Origin: Brienomyrus brachyistius
Lineage: Eukaryota > Chordata > Actinopteri > Osteoglossiformes > Mormyridae
Direction: 5' to 3'
NCBI RefSeq assembly: GCF_023856365.1
Contig: NC_064537.1
Span: 5,439,829 to 5,503,828, forward strand
Length of the DNA stretch: 64,000 nt
Shown: positions 21,409 through 33,795 of the stretch, one piece after another
How the letters are laid out: every line of letters starts with the position of its first letter
Numbering within the stretch: the first letter of the stretch is position 1
Program-made: the position numbers and the translations under genes
Notes under the pieces: generated by a model
The model's database searches: none
What the model saw: only the letters and a program-made list of their open reading frames with translations
What the model was told of the DNA's origin: nothing

Positions 21409-22439
21409 ATTGTCTATGAAAATGGAAACAAAGGTAAAAAGTAAGCACAATGACGTACATTTGTAAACCAGTAGTATTAGTAGTAAATTTATCAATGAGA
21501 TGTCCAAAAATGGAATATAATATTACACACACAGTAAAGTACCGATGCATCACGGCAGCGTTAACGACGAAAATGGTATAAACACAAACCGGCGCATAAC
21601 TTGCGCATAACCGACGTGATGGACAAAAACGGTTTTCAGATTTAGAATTAGCATGTCGAATTTTATAAGGTACAGGTGACAGACTTCCATTAGCAAAATG
21701 ACTGTTGACCAGTGTTATTTACACCTCTCACACAAACGCGTTTTGTCCTAATGCCTTCTCGAATCAGTGTGCACACGTGCGATCCTGCCCTATTTTGTTC
21801 TACCTTACGAAGTAAACATGTCTTAAATATTTTCTGGTTAATGTGTTGTGTGACCAGTTCACCGCGAGGAGCCCTCGAGTCATGCGGGAAGCTTGCGAAA
21901 TAGTCATTTGAGGACAAAATGCATGTGATGAAAGATGCACAGTAATCTCGTTAATGAAATACATTCTGTGCATATTTTCTGAATCACAAAATGAATTTCG
22001 CCCCCTTTAATGTTCAATTTCTAAGCCACAAAATGCACTTCGTCTCTGAAGTGAACTTGTCATGCAGGCAATGCTTTTGTGGAACCACAAAACGTTTCTT
22101 CTTTTTTTTCTGAATCATGAAAGGCACGTAGTAGGTTGGAGTAGTAACTTCCAATGACCAGCAGGTGGAGTGATTTCTGCAGATTTATGCAATCCCAGTT
22201 TACTGAATAATGTCTTCAGGATGTCCTCTGAACATTCGCACGAACATTTGTCTGTGGAGTCCTTTAAAGGTATTTAAGATATTATCAGAGGACGTCCAGT
22301 GAGCATTTGGAGGCTTTGAGGGAACATTAGTGATAAGTTCTTGAAGATGTCAGGACATTTTATAGTGAAGCTTAAGTAACTTTGACAGTGTAACTTTTTA
22401 CAATTAACAATTAACTACAACTAACAATTAAGTAACTTT

Positions 22440-24060
22440 TTGCAGTAAATTAGGGAAGACTCTCCACAAACACTTGAGTGAAAAGAGTGTGAACTGGATA
22501 AAGTTCAAGAAACTGCTGCGATATCCCTAAGGAACACAGATCGTTGAAGTGCATTCATTGGGAATAAATGAAGCAGCCATGGATAAACCATTAATATAAG
22601 CAAAGGATAAATCCTGCTTAGGATCAATATTTTACCTGTCCTGATGCCAACAGAACAGCGATAAAAGTTAGTTGTGCGATTGTACATAAATATAACCAGA
22701 CAACAATACAGTAGGGTGCAAGATTTTACTGAAAGCACATTTTACAGTATTTACAATATACTGTAACTGACCACATGGTAGCCACAGTTCTTGCTCCGTC
22801 CATAAGACAGTCTTAGCTTGCACATGGAGCCCGTCGTTTCTTGATATTCTGTGGTGAACAGAGCCAACACCAACCATCAGACTAGTGTTACCTGAAGCAT
22901 AACAACTCCAGCAGAACAACGAAGCACCTATTCTTGCTTCGATAAATGCTGAAGCTGACAATTTGTCTTGCCCCGCTGTTCGAAATGCACGAAATGAACG
23001 TGCCAGACTTCTTTCGTTTTGTTGCCCATACGTCCAGCACCATTTTAACTCCTCAAAACTAAGCCCAGTACCTTGAGGAGCATCTTTGGAATCCTCAGGA
23101 AGGATCTAATGAAAGAACTGATCCTCCCATGTCTGCTGCCCAAAATAACATCTGGGGCCTCGGGGTCTCCTTCATAGTCTGCACCACCTGAAGACAATAA
23201 TGTAGGGTGAGTATACAGGCCTTTTTACCACTTTCCATTACCTTCTTCTTGAGCTTGGGCCATGGGCATATGCTAATCACTCTGTTGAAAGGTGTGCTAT
23301 CCGCAGGTGATGCAGTACCTGTCGCAGCTGCTGTGGCTGGGCTGCAGCATGTATCCTGGACCGCAGGGGTGCATGGTTCCTCACCATGAGGTAAGTTGCG
23401 GTCCAGGTGGAGGAACTTTGATGCAACATTTCTGAGCAGAGCCTGGCCAGACTCGCTCAGTTTATCATCTTCCATCGGCAGAACAACAAAGCACCTTTTC
23501 TTGCTTCGATGTATTCTGAAGCAGATACTCTCTGCTTTACCCTGCTGTTCAAAGTGCACCTCCACGTGCCAGACTGCATTCATTTTGCTGCACATTTTGG
23601 GGTGCTTGAAAGATTATTTCAAATAATAAGATCACTAATCTTTATCTTATTCAATGAAGTGTAGTGAACGGAACTAGACACAGTGCTACAAAATATCGTA
23701 CTGACACTCGGGAACTGCGCCTCAGAATTTATACACGGCTATTGCTTACGTAGTCTTGGAACGTACAATCGTCTCCATGGAAATATAATTCAGCGGGACA
23801 GCCAATGAGATACCTAGCTACTGCAGCCAATGAAATGCCTAGTTGTGACAGCGATGGCGTGCCTACGGGAAGTTTAACATAATAAAATTTCCATCCTCAC
23901 AATGACTTTCTTTTCAGTCGGAATGGATCCAATAACAAGGTCTCCTGTACCGACGTTGATAATCTGTTCCGGCCAAACAACCGTGACGACAAAAATCGGC
24001 CACGGTCTTACAATGAGGTGACATTTGACCATTGGGGTGCGGGGTGGTTGCCGGCTGATT
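22440..24060 (-). repeat. Third, diverged copy of the inner arm
   Basis: Corresponds to 15220-17370 in the same orientation but lacks the 148-bp array and the SINE: the two parts join directly near 22770-22800 with a short rearranged piece at 22905-23035 (a partial repeat of the two-exon gene). Differs from the other copies by several percent, so it is older. It carries a complete two-exon gene copy and its promoter. The piece 22325-22439 before it is AT-rich without features. Confidence 0.85.
23045..23595 (-). CDS. Unrecognised two-exon gene (diverged third copy)
   Basis: Exon 1 23595-23385 (one codon longer: MEDDK against MADK), exon 2 23187-23045. Donor CATG|GTGAGG and acceptor TTGTCTTCAG retained, stop in the same place. 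Exon 2 differs from the other copies by replacements such as IVSFF to ISSFI and WKIP to LRIP. It lies in the repeat piece 22440-24060, which has the same orientation as the right arm. Confidence 0.5.
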
Positions 24061-24150
24061 AATCATTACTTTCCCCTAGATTGGGGATGGGACTGAAATT
24101 GTATCCAAAGGGGAGCATCGGGACCGGGAATCATAATATATTTATAAATT

Positions 24151-24545
24151 CAGTGGAAACTGCGTATAGTGATCCCGGTAATAGTGATCAGTCGCATATA
24201 TAGCTCAAAAAGCTTGCGACAAAATCATTACTGTACAAATTCTGTTTAAATAACTCACCTATAGTAATCAAGTAGTCCGCTTACAGAGTTTGTTTCGGGT
24301 CTTTTTAAACGTTATATATTAAAACAGCGTTTTCTTTTTTTTTTTTTACTTTGATCATCCTACCTTGCGGGAGCCCGTCTGCTTCTCACTGGCTATCCGA
24401 GGCTAATGCGGCGTGCACAGAAAACATGACAAGAAAGTCATTTTCTCTCAGTAACAAGCATAGGCTCATCAAAGCTTATGATTAGCTGCCAAAAACCAGC
24501 CACCGAGATGCAGCAGCGAAACTACAATAAACGCTTTGAGGCAAT
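24151..24545 (+). mobile_element. Tigger (pogo/mariner) 5' fragment
   Basis: Starts with CAGTGGAAACTGCGTATAGT and ATAGTGATC repeats, like a Tigger terminal inverted repeat. At 24426 an ATG opens MTRKSFSLSNKHRLIKAYD, then a stop, then LPKTSHRDAA, which is the CENP-B-type N-terminal helix-turn-helix of Tigger transposases. Only about 35 residues remain. The rest has been lost before 24546. Confidence 0.72.
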
Positions 24546-24647
24546 GTAGCGTCGTGAAAATGCGCTGTTAATAAAATTGAATTGAATATTTATGTACAGT
24601 GATACTGTATTGTATTATAGTGTTCAGTAATTTAATTAATACAGCAC
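24546..24647 (-). repeat. Arm-derived fragment at the LTR insertion point
   Basis: Matches 17384-17495 (GAAAATGCGCTGTTAATAAA, then ATACAGCACTGT) with deletions. The LTR begins inside it. After the 3' LTR the sequence does not resume, so the insertion site is not flanked by matching DNA. Confidence 0.7.
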
Positions 24648-25416
24648 TGTTACGTGCCGTAAGTGTTTGCAGGAGGTCCAAGCAGATTCTTCGGACCTTC
24701 CGCTCGTCACCATTCGCCAGCTGCACTTTCAGCTTTGCCTCCCGCTCCTGGCCACGCCCCCTGCCTTCAGCGCTACTTCCTGTGTCTGGGAGAGATAAGG
24801 CCACAGCTCACAAACCTTGAGAGCTCTTGCTCATTGCTTTTGGTTATTGGTTTGCTGTATTATGTTTGGATTACTTGTGTATGGCAGTTTTGTTTCTTGG
24901 TTTCATATTTTCACCTCGCCCTTTCCCGGTACCTTCGCCCCGGCTTTGATTGTTTCTTTGGTCTTGATCTCCCGCCTGCTTGTTGACTATTCTTTTGCTT
25001 GCCCCCTCGGACACTGTCATTTTGGCTTTTGTGTTTCCTGTGTGTTGTGCTGTGATGCGTATGGAGTGGCCGCCATTTTTGTTCTGCGTGATGGGTTGCT
25101 TAATGGTTGGTTTGGCTAGGGAGATAGGACTTAGTATTGTCGTTTTTGTTTGTGTTTTTTTCACTTAGGTTCATCTTAGATTGGGGAATCGTTCGGTAAC
25201 GGTGTTTTGTTTATTGTTTTGGCCCGTGTCACTCCCGAAGTCTGTTGCACCTAATGTTGTGAAAATGTATATAAAATTATAAAAAAAAAAAACTATATAA
25301 AAAAAAATCCCTTTATGTCCCGTGTTCCCTTTCCTCCGCCCCTGGTTGTCCTGTTTCTCCTTTTCCCTATTGCCTGTCCCTTCTGCTACGCTCCAACCCT
25401 AGACTGGACCATAACA
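24648..25416 (+). repeat. 5' LTR
   Basis: 769 bp, TG to CA ends. Contains a run of A near 25275 and the same terminal block CCAACCCTAGACTGGACC as the 3' LTR. Inserted in an arm-derived fragment. Confidence 0.8.
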
Positions 25417-25421
25417 GAAAT

Positions 25422-25435
25422 TGGGGGCTCATCCG
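25422..25435 (+). promoter_or_regulatory. Primer binding site, tRNA-Pro-like
   Basis: TGGGGGCTCATCCG lies 5 bases after the 5' LTR. It is close to the known proline-tRNA primer site of many retroelements. Confidence 0.6.
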
Positions 25436-25513
25436 TTTCTTTCTCTTTTCTGGTGTTTGTTTGGAGGTTTTTTTTTGTGGGGGGAGGGGGGTGTTGTAGT
25501 GGTGTTAGTAGGA

Positions 25514-27535
25514 ATGGCTCAGTTCGACCTTGTTGCTTTCACTCTCTACCCCACACTCAAACAGTTCGATAAGTGCCGTAAGGACGTCCTGCTAGGAATA
25601 GCAGAGTTCTTTAATGTTTTGGTCCCCGCTGAAACCTCTAAGCAGGTTATGAAGCAAGTGTTGTTGGACGACCTAATTCGACAGGGTATCCTACCTGAGT
25701 TGGGGGGCTCGCCGAGTGTTGCGTCCGCTCCCGTGCGGTTGGCGGCTGCAGCGGCAGCCAGCGGCGTTGATCTCGGCAATACTAGCTCAACCAGGGAGGA
25801 CCTGCTGCTGACAATTCGGTTTAGGGAGCTGGAACTGGAGATTAAAAAGCAGGAGTACCAGGCTCAGCTACTCCGTGTCCGGGCATTGGAAGTCGAGGCT
25901 GACAAGGAGGTGGCATTACAGAGGATTAGCATGGGTGAACAAAAACCTGTGCCCCTTCCACATAAGGTACACTCACCGAGTACGACCCCTCAAGCCGGCC
26001 TGCCCACCCGTGACCGGGCTGGTGCCCTAGACGCTCCTCAAATCTAGTCTTCGTTCTCCCTCAGGTTCACCAGTCTCCCAGGGAATTGGAGGTGAAAATT
26101 CAGGCTTTAACGTTGCCATATCAGTCTCGTTCCTGTGTTTCGGGAACATGAGGTGGATGCTTGCTTCGCTATTTTCAAGAGGATTGCTACGACCTTGAAC
26201 TGGCTTAGACATCTGTGGTCGCTGCTGCTACAATGCAAGTTAGAGGGGAAGACGCAGGAAGTTTGCTCAGCTCTGGCATTAGAACAGAGCCTAGATTATG
26301 ACATCGTTAAGGCTACTGTGCTATGGGCGTATGAACTAGTACCTGAGACTTACCGGCAGAATTTCGGAAAGCTGGATAAAACCGCCAGCCAAACCCATGT
26401 TGAGTTTGCTCGTGAGAAAGCTTTGTTGTTTGACAAATGGTGTCTCTCACTTTGAGCAGCTCAAGGAATTGTTATTAGAAGAATTTTAGAATTGTGTTCC
26501 CAATTGTGTAGTGGCGTACCTAAATGAACAGAAGGTAACTTGTTTAGCCGAAGCTGCCACCCTTGCTGACGAATTTGTATTGACCATAAGACTGTTCACC
26601 CCAACCCCTCTGCCTCACAAACTTGGTCCCCATCCTGTGACATCGTCTCCGTCCGCTTCTTCTTCACCACCTGTAGAGAAGAGAGAATGCTTCTATTGCT
26701 ACGAGGTGGGTCACATCATTTCTGTTTGTCCCGCGCTAAAGCGTAAGAATGCTCGTGCTGTAACTAAGAAAGTACATGTTGTTGCCTGTCCTGATGGTAA
26801 TTCAATTAGTATTGTTGATCCAATGTTCTGTTTCCTGCTTCTGTGTCGCTTGGTGAAGGCAAGGTACGTCACCCTGCGACTATCCTACGGGATACGGGAG
26901 CGGCTCAGTCTTTCTTAATTGAACCTTTAGATGGTACAACTTACTGTGGCACCGACGTATTGGTGCAGGGTATCGATATATGTGTGGCTGTAGTTCCTTT
27001 GCATACTGTTTATCTATGTACTCCTGACTTTTCGGGATTTGTACGTGTTGTGGTCCAGACCCAGTTACCTGTTCCTGGGCTCACGTTCATCCTGGCGAAT
27101 GACATTGCGGGGAAGAGGATTGTTCCCCTACCTGAAGTTGCTCCAGAACCAGAGATCTGCGCAAATGATGTTGCAGCGGATTTGTCCCAGGTGTTTCCAG
27201 CTTGTGTTTTAACGTGGGCCCAGCGACGCAAGTTCACCGACATTAATCTGGCACGAGAAATGTATGTCCGACCCAGCGCCTACTTCGACAGGTGATCCTG
27301 AATCGCGGGTCCCTGTGAAACTTGTTGTTTCCCCAGAGGTCCCCTCCACTACGGACGCTCTGATCACTGCACAAACGACAGACTCCTCCTTGGAGGTTTG
27401 TCGTGCCTCTGTTGTGGACAAGGCCGACTTGAAAGACCACCCCACTGCATACTTCTATCGTAACCAAGTGCTGATGAGGAAATGGCCCTCTCCAGAACTT
27501 GACACCTCATCACCTTCAGTTATTCACAGATGGTT
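25514..27535 (+). pseudogene. gag-protease-partial pol of the LTR element
   Basis: Start chosen at 25514 (MAQFDLVAF). Part 1 runs to a stop at 26047. A SCAN-like capsid region follows at about 26130-26455 (NWLRHLWSLLLQCKLEGK, AYELVPETYRQNF), ended by a stop. Then in another frame from about 26505 come LADEFVLT and a CCHC zinc knuckle (CFYCYEVGHIISVC). The frame changes again to an aspartic protease with RDTGAAQSF (from about 26880). After a further shift comes a stretch with AYFYRNQVLMRKW (about 27445), typical of the start of the integrase region. Everything beyond is deleted up to the 3' LTR. At least three frame breaks: no product expected. Coiled-coil-like heptads lie at 25800-25930. Confidence 0.75.
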
Positions 27536-27643
27536 TCTGTTTTTCTTGGTTCTGTGTTCTTTTGTGTTTGGGTGCTTTTCCTTGTATGACCCGATTGGGA
27601 CTGTGAACACCTGCCGGGTTCGCTCTTGTGTGTGTGTGGGGGG

Positions 27644-28343
27644 TGATACGTGCCTTCCTGCCCTCGTCCCGATTCGCTGGCTGCACCTTCGGCTCCGCCT
27701 CTCCATCCAGACCCCGCCCACGACTCGTCCGATGCACCGCTCGTCATTTCCGGGTCCTGAGAAGAGAAGATGGCGGCTAGACAACCTCGGGAGCTCTGCT
27801 TATTGGTTTACTGTATTGGTTTGCTTGCCCGTGTATGACTGTTTTGGTTTCTGATTTCGGCTTCGCCCTCTTTTGGTACTTTTGCTCTGGTTTGTTGTTT
27901 CCTTGGTTTGACCCTTTGCCTGCATTTTCTGACTGTCCGTTTGCTTTTGCCCTTCTGTACTGTCACCAGATTTTGTGTTTCTTGTGAGTTCGTGTCTTGG
28001 TGTGTAAGGAGTGACTGCCAGTTTGCTTTTGCGCAACGTGATGTGTTATTGTTAATTTGGGTAGGGAGTTAGGTATTAGTATTGTCGTTTTGTTTGTATT
28101 TTGTTTTCTCAGTTATGATTAGCTTAGTTTGGGCATTCGTGCGGTAGTGGCGTTTTGTTTATTATTTTGGCCGTGGTCACTCCTGAAGTCTGATACACCC
28201 AATGTTGTGAAAGTGTGTATAAAATATAAAAAAACTAAAAAAATATCCCTTTGTGTCCTGTGTTCTCTTTCCTCCGTCCCTGATTGTCCTGTTTTTCCCT
28301 CTTCCCTTTCTGTTGCATTCCAACCCTAGACTGGACCGTAACA
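27644..28343 (+). repeat. 3' LTR
   Basis: 700 bp, preceded by a G-rich purine tract (GTGTGGGGGG, 27634-27643) suitable as polypurine primer. Its last 270 bp equal the first 270 bp of the window, so the left border of the duplicated block lies in or left of this LTR. Confidence 0.8.
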
Positions 28344-28571
28344 CCTTGTGAGAAATCAGGATCTGTACTATCACACAAGTCCCTATATAATAGTACAGAT
28401 CCTGTTTCTCATATGAGTCCCTGTAAAATAGTACAGATCCTGTTTCTCATTTGAGATCCCACACTGCCCTGACTCTGCCACCTACCTTTAGGTATATCTG
28501 AGGAGGAGTTCATGCAAAACCTGACATCATCATATACTTATCTCTGCACTGAGAGGTGAATGGATCTGAAT

Positions 28572-28963
28572 GTGGCGTCTTTAACATGATTCCCAGTAGT
28601 TCTGATGGTTATATACTTAAGTAAATATTCAGCAACAGCAACTTGTTTTTCTCATTTCTCTAGGTGTTGATACACAGACTAAGTCGAAACCAGCAGTTAA
28701 AAAGCCTGGAGAATCACACAGATAGACATGTACAGCCTCTGGGTTCACAATCAGTAGCTATCATATGCACTGGGTCAGACAGGCTCCTGGGAAGAGACTG
28801 GAGTGGGTTGCTTTTATCCACACGGGCAGTAGCCACATATACTATGCCCAGTCTGTTCAGGGGAGATTCACCATCGCTAGAGATAACAGCGGGAACCAGC
28901 TGTATTTACAGATGAACAGCGTGAAAGCTGAAGACACGGCTGTGTACTACTGTGCCAGAGAGT
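28572..28963 (+). pseudogene. IGHV pseudogene, copy 2
   Basis: Leader remnant 28572-28620, V exon 28664-28963. Carries exactly the same lesions as copy 1 (GTG for start, TGA in leader, TAG in framework 1), and differs in the leader intron (AACAGC for AATAGC). The degenerate octamer is at 28512. Inactivated before the block duplication. Confidence 0.93.
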
Positions 28964-29001
28964 CACAGTGATGGGGGCTGTGGGGAAGCCGTACAAATAC
29001 T
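28964..29001 (+). promoter_or_regulatory. V-type recombination signal sequence (pseudogene copy 2)
   Basis: CACAGTG, 22-base spacer, ACAAATACT. Identical to 891-928. Confidence 0.88.
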
Positions 29002-29078
29002 ACTTCCTCACAGAATAAGGATGTTTTTAAAATTCTCAAGTTTTCCTTTCCATTTCAGTTATTTTGATATTGTGTAAA

Positions 29079-29132
<54 letters not shown>

Positions 29133-32100
29133 TTTAATACTGTTATGCCAGGCTGGGCATGTGGAAACAAAATTTAAGATTGACTAGAAACCCCTGAGTA
29201 CTTTATTCAATACAGTAATTACCATATAAGTGAAAAAAATAATCTGGATTCTGAACAGAGTCTCACTGAGTAAATTACATTTATTTTGCAGATGCTTTTA
29301 CCCACAAACAACATACAACTGAGAAATCCGGGCCAGTCAGTCCCTGGGGCAATTAGGGTCATGGGCCCGACAGTGACATCACTCTTCTGACCCAGGGATT
29401 GTAACCTGGGACCCTCTGGTCACACAGACAGCATCTTAACCCAATGAACAGCACTTTAATACTACAAAGGGCATGTCATACTCCACCCCTGTATAAATGA
29501 GTCACTGTTTCCTTCCTCACTCCTCATTTAAACAGCACATTATTGACTCTAAATTCTCTTTAAAGCTTTGTGCACTGCGGCACAGTCAGGGTGGAACAGA
29601 AATGGACCTTCCCCAAAAGGTTCCCACAAAATTGGAAGCACAAAACTGCCCAAAATGTCTTGTCATGCTGAAGCATTAAGAGTCCCCTACACTGGAACTA
29701 GGGGGCCTGGCCTGACCACTGAAAAACCCCTTTTCATTAGCCCTCCTCCACCAAATTGTACAGTTGGCAAAATGCAGTCAGGCAGGTAACATTCTACTGG
29801 CACCTGCCAACCCCAGACTCTTCCATCAGGCTGCTAGACAGAGAAATGGGACTCGTTACCCCACAGAACACGTTTCCAGTGCTCCAGAGTCCAGTGGCAA
29901 CATGCTTTACACACTCCATCATGTGCTTGTTATGACGCAGCACAGCGCAGGTGGGAAAGAGAGTGAACAATCTATTTGCAGCTCCAAGACAAAAGCGGTT
30001 CATTAACAAAAACTGAACACAAGGGGTAAGAACCAAAACAAGTGATACAAGTGACTAATTTAACCACATAGAAAACAAACATTCATCAGGGAACTGAAGC
30101 AAAAACTAGGGGCAGGACTAGGAATCAGGCAGAACCACAAACACTCAATAGTATGAGCACAACTGCCATGCAGGAACATAGTACACAACTATCGACTAAA
30201 GAAGTGAGCAGGGGGCAGGCACTTTAATACAATACGCAACTGGGCTAATGAGAGGGGCAAGGTGTGGATCATCAGACAATCAACCAATGACAAAGGGCAC
30301 AGGACAAAGAGAACAGATGGAAAAATTAACAAGCACTGAAGCTAGAAACAAACTGGGAAGACTACACTAAGATAAGGAAAATAATGCAAACAGGATTACA
30401 GTAGGAGACAACAGGAATGAGCATGGCGAACCTAAGACTGGGAAACAAATGAAAAATAATAAATGGTGGGGGGAATACAGTCTCTGAGCCACACACTCAA
30501 CCCACTGAGCCATGCAGCAGTCTGGGGAGCAGGGGAAACAAACAAGTGTTAGATAAGGATTGAATAGGTGGGATGGTCAGCAACACCTGCTGGTCAAATG
30601 CAATACAGACACAAAGGATGGGGTGGACAGGCGCTGACCCTGACAACGCCTGGCATTGCGCTTGGTGGCGTGAGGCTTGCATTCAGCTATTCAACTATAT
30701 TAGCCCAATCCATGAAGTTCCCGGTGCACTGATTTTGTGCTGGAGTTAATCCTAGTAGTTCGGAAATCTGCAGTTATTGAGTCAAAAGAATGTCGGCGAC
30801 TTTTACACACCATGCACCTCAGCACATGACCGTATCACGCTTGAATTCACTGAGCTCTTCAGAATGACCAATTCTTTCACAAATGTTTGTAAGCCTGACT
30901 GCATCGATAGGTGTTTGATTTTATACACCTGTGGGAATAAGCCTGAATGAACCTGCAGAATTCAGTGATTAAAAGGTGTGTCCCAATACTTTTGTCTACA
31001 TAGCGTATGTGAAGTCCTCCATAATAGTACATACTAGTAATCTGCCCTACAATGATGAGAATGATGCTGATGTAAGGCTCTGGACCCCGCGCTAACCTGA
31101 ATCGGACAACTGGCTACAGAAAGTGCATGGTTGGATGGATGTTGACATATAATTAAAATGATGTTGATGACTGAGGCTCCAAAGTTTTGAAACTCCCTGA
31201 CATTTCTCTTTTAATTTATTTTTAAAGTAGTGAGTTTACATGGTGAATGAGTTTCCCTCAAAGCCTCCAAATGCTCACTGGACGTCCTCTGATAATATCC
31301 TAAATACCTTTAAAGGACTCCACAGACAAATGTTCGTGCGAATGTTCAGAGGACATCCTGAAGACATTATTCAGTAAACTGGGATTGCATAAATCTGCAG
31401 AAATCACTCCACCTGCTGGTCATTGGAAGTTACTACTCCAACCTACTACGTGCCTTTCATGATTCAGAAAAAAAAGAAGAAACGTTTTGTGGTTCCACAA
31501 AAGCATTGCCTGCATGACAAGTTCACTTCAGGGACGAAGTGCATTTTGTGGCTTAGAAATTGAACATTAAAGGGGGCGAAATTCATTTTGTGATTCAGAA
31601 AATATGCACAGAATGTATTTCATTAACGAGATTACTGTGCATCTTTCATCACATGCATTTTGTCCTCAAATGACTATTTCGCAAGCTTCCCGCATGACTC
31701 GAGGGCTCCTCGCGGTGAACTGGTCACACAACACATTAACCAGAAAATATTTAAGACATGTTTACTTCGTAAGGTAGAACAAAATAGGGCAGGATCGCAC
31801 GTGTGCACACTGATTCAAGAAGGCATTAGGACAAAACGCGTTTGTGTGAAAGGTGTAATTAACACTGGTCAGCAGTCATTTTACTAATGGAAGTCTGTCA
31901 CCTGTACCTTATAAAATTCGACATGCTAATTCTAAATCTGAAAACCGTTTTTGTCCATCACGTCGGTTATGCGCAAGTTATGCGCCGGTTTGTGTTTATA
32001 CCATTTTCGTCGTTAACGCTGCCGTGAAGCATCGGTACTTTACTGTGTGTAATATTATATTCCATTTTTGGACATCTCATTGATAAATTTACTACTAATA

Positions 32101-32166
32101 CTACTGGTTTACAAATGTACGTCATTGTGCTTACTTTTTACCTTTGTTTCCATTTTCATAGACAAT

Positions 32167-32780
32167 ATGAATAGGCGAGGTTGTGTGAACCATCCCGATA
32201 ACTTCTGTTACGTCTGCGGACAATTTACTGCACAAGATCAGCGAAAGAATATGTCCAGCATATTTAGAAGTGCATACTACCATTATTTTGGCTGCAAAGT
32301 TGCCGATCAGAATAAAGCATGGGCACCTCATGTATACTACACTGTCTGCTATTCCGGTTTAACACAGTGGCTGAATGGCAAACGACAGAAAATGCCATTC
32401 ACTGTGCCAATGGTGTGGCGTGAACCAACAGACCATCACTCAGACTGTTATTTTTGTATGACAAACATTGCTGGATTTACAAAGAAGAATAAATCAAGGA
32501 TTGTGCGCTGGTGGAGAACATGTTGACAGCCTATCAGGCAATAGGTGCCCGAATGTCACTGAAGATGCACTTCCTGCATTCGCACCTTGACTTCTTTCCA
32601 TCCAGTCTTGGCGATGTAAGTGATGAGCATGGGGAAAGATTTCATCAAGATATGAAGCCGATGGAAAGCAGATATCAGGGAAAGTTCAATCCCAGTATGA
32701 TGGGAGACTACTGTTGGTTCTTGCAAAGAGACACTAATGCACAGTACAAGCGTAAAAGCAAGTGTCTCAAACATTTCTGA
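32167..32780 (+). pseudogene. Cysteine-rich transposon-associated gene, second-block copy
   Basis: Same sequence and same internal join as 4077-4690. Frame 1 ends at 32526 and the conserved second part continues to 32780. No extra damage is seen. Confidence 0.65.
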
Positions 32781-33269
32781 ACATGCTGACATCACTTTTT
32801 GTGAGTTAAGAGAGCTATAGATGTATGCTGTAGCATCTGTCTGTATGCGTGTTCATGACTGTTTTCACAGTAACCCTTTAACACAAGTTTGGTATGACAT
32901 AGTTCATACTCGTAATATTGTGCCGATATGGCAATTTGTCTAAAACGTCAGCAATGTGCATCTCTGAAACCTGACATGTTAGCTGAATTTCAACTACAAA
33001 TCTGAAATCGGCGTCAAAAAATGAACTAGGAACAGTTATTAAGTACTCAATGTAGACCAATGTAATCTGCGTTTGACTAAAATTAACTACTAATAAGCAA
33101 AGTGTGGTCCATCGTTATTCTGTTCAGAGTGATTTATATGATTGTCAGCTTTTAAGAGTGCTGGACCAAAGTACTAGAGTGAAGCCTATTCCAAGTCTAG
33201 TATGTGTACTTCATTAGATAAGCATAACAATTACAACACGTAGCCCAGATATATTGAAAGCAGGCATAC

Positions 33270-33795
33270 CTGTTGGAGCCGTTCTATTACAAATTTGTTT
33301 ATTTTTTCATAATCCTTCTCTGGATGGCGAGAAACACTCTGTGCACTCGCTAAGACCCCATTGATCTCAATGCTGGTCCCATAAGTCGCAGCGATGTGAA
33401 GCAACTCCTTCGCCATGTCGATGAATCCTTGTGCTTCTATAAAAACAAAAGGTCTCAAATCTTGCACCCACATGCGAGCCATCGTGTTCCTGAGCCTGAT
33501 CTTCATAATTTCTGGAACTTCTCACTTCACAAAACCAGTTATTTTGGCTGCACTCGTTTACCAAGCGATCTGCTGCTACAAGTGTGTTTCTGCACGCCAA
33601 TCGTCCCCGAGTCAGGTGCATATTTGACTATGACTTTGCACGTATTACAAGCAGCGTAGGGAGTTGGTACTCCATCGCGCTCTACTCTTACAAACTATTT
33701 TTTAAAGTTGCGGGCTTGCCCAACAGATCCGTAAAAGTCATGCAGGGATCATATACTCCAACTTAGCGTTGCGACGCCGTTTTCTCTGACTCTAT
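33270..33795 (-). pseudogene. hAT transposase fragment (second-block copy)
   Basis: Identical in organisation to 5180-5705, with the same frameshifts and stops and an empty site at the right-arm insertion position. Confidence 0.75.

Larger units (their letters stand above)
15236..22324 (-). repeat. Inverted repeat, right arm
   Basis: Reverse complement of 3163-9551, longer mainly because of an 872-bp insertion at 19130-20001. Starts at TTTCCACAAACACTTGAG and ends at GGCTTTGAGGGAA. With the 5.7 kb spacer it forms a palindrome of about 19 kb. Confidence 0.9.
24648..28343 (+). mobile_element. Ty3/gypsy-type LTR retrotransposon, internally deleted
   Basis: 5' LTR 24648-25416 (TGTTACGTGCC to CCATAACA), primer site, gag, protease, a short pol piece and 3' LTR 27644-28343 (TGATACGTGCC to CCGTAACA). 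No reverse transcriptase or RNase H and almost no integrase is present. The two LTRs differ considerably and no target duplication is seen (CAGCAC before, CCTTGTG after), so the element is old or recombinant. The internal order fits Gmr1-like gypsy elements, in which integrase precedes RT (family knowledge). Confidence 0.8.

Noticed and set aside
29501..30036. Overlapping 60-80 codon frames on both strands (also at 1407-1946)
   Set aside because: No motifs; present only because the block is duplicated. Open frames of this size are expected by chance.
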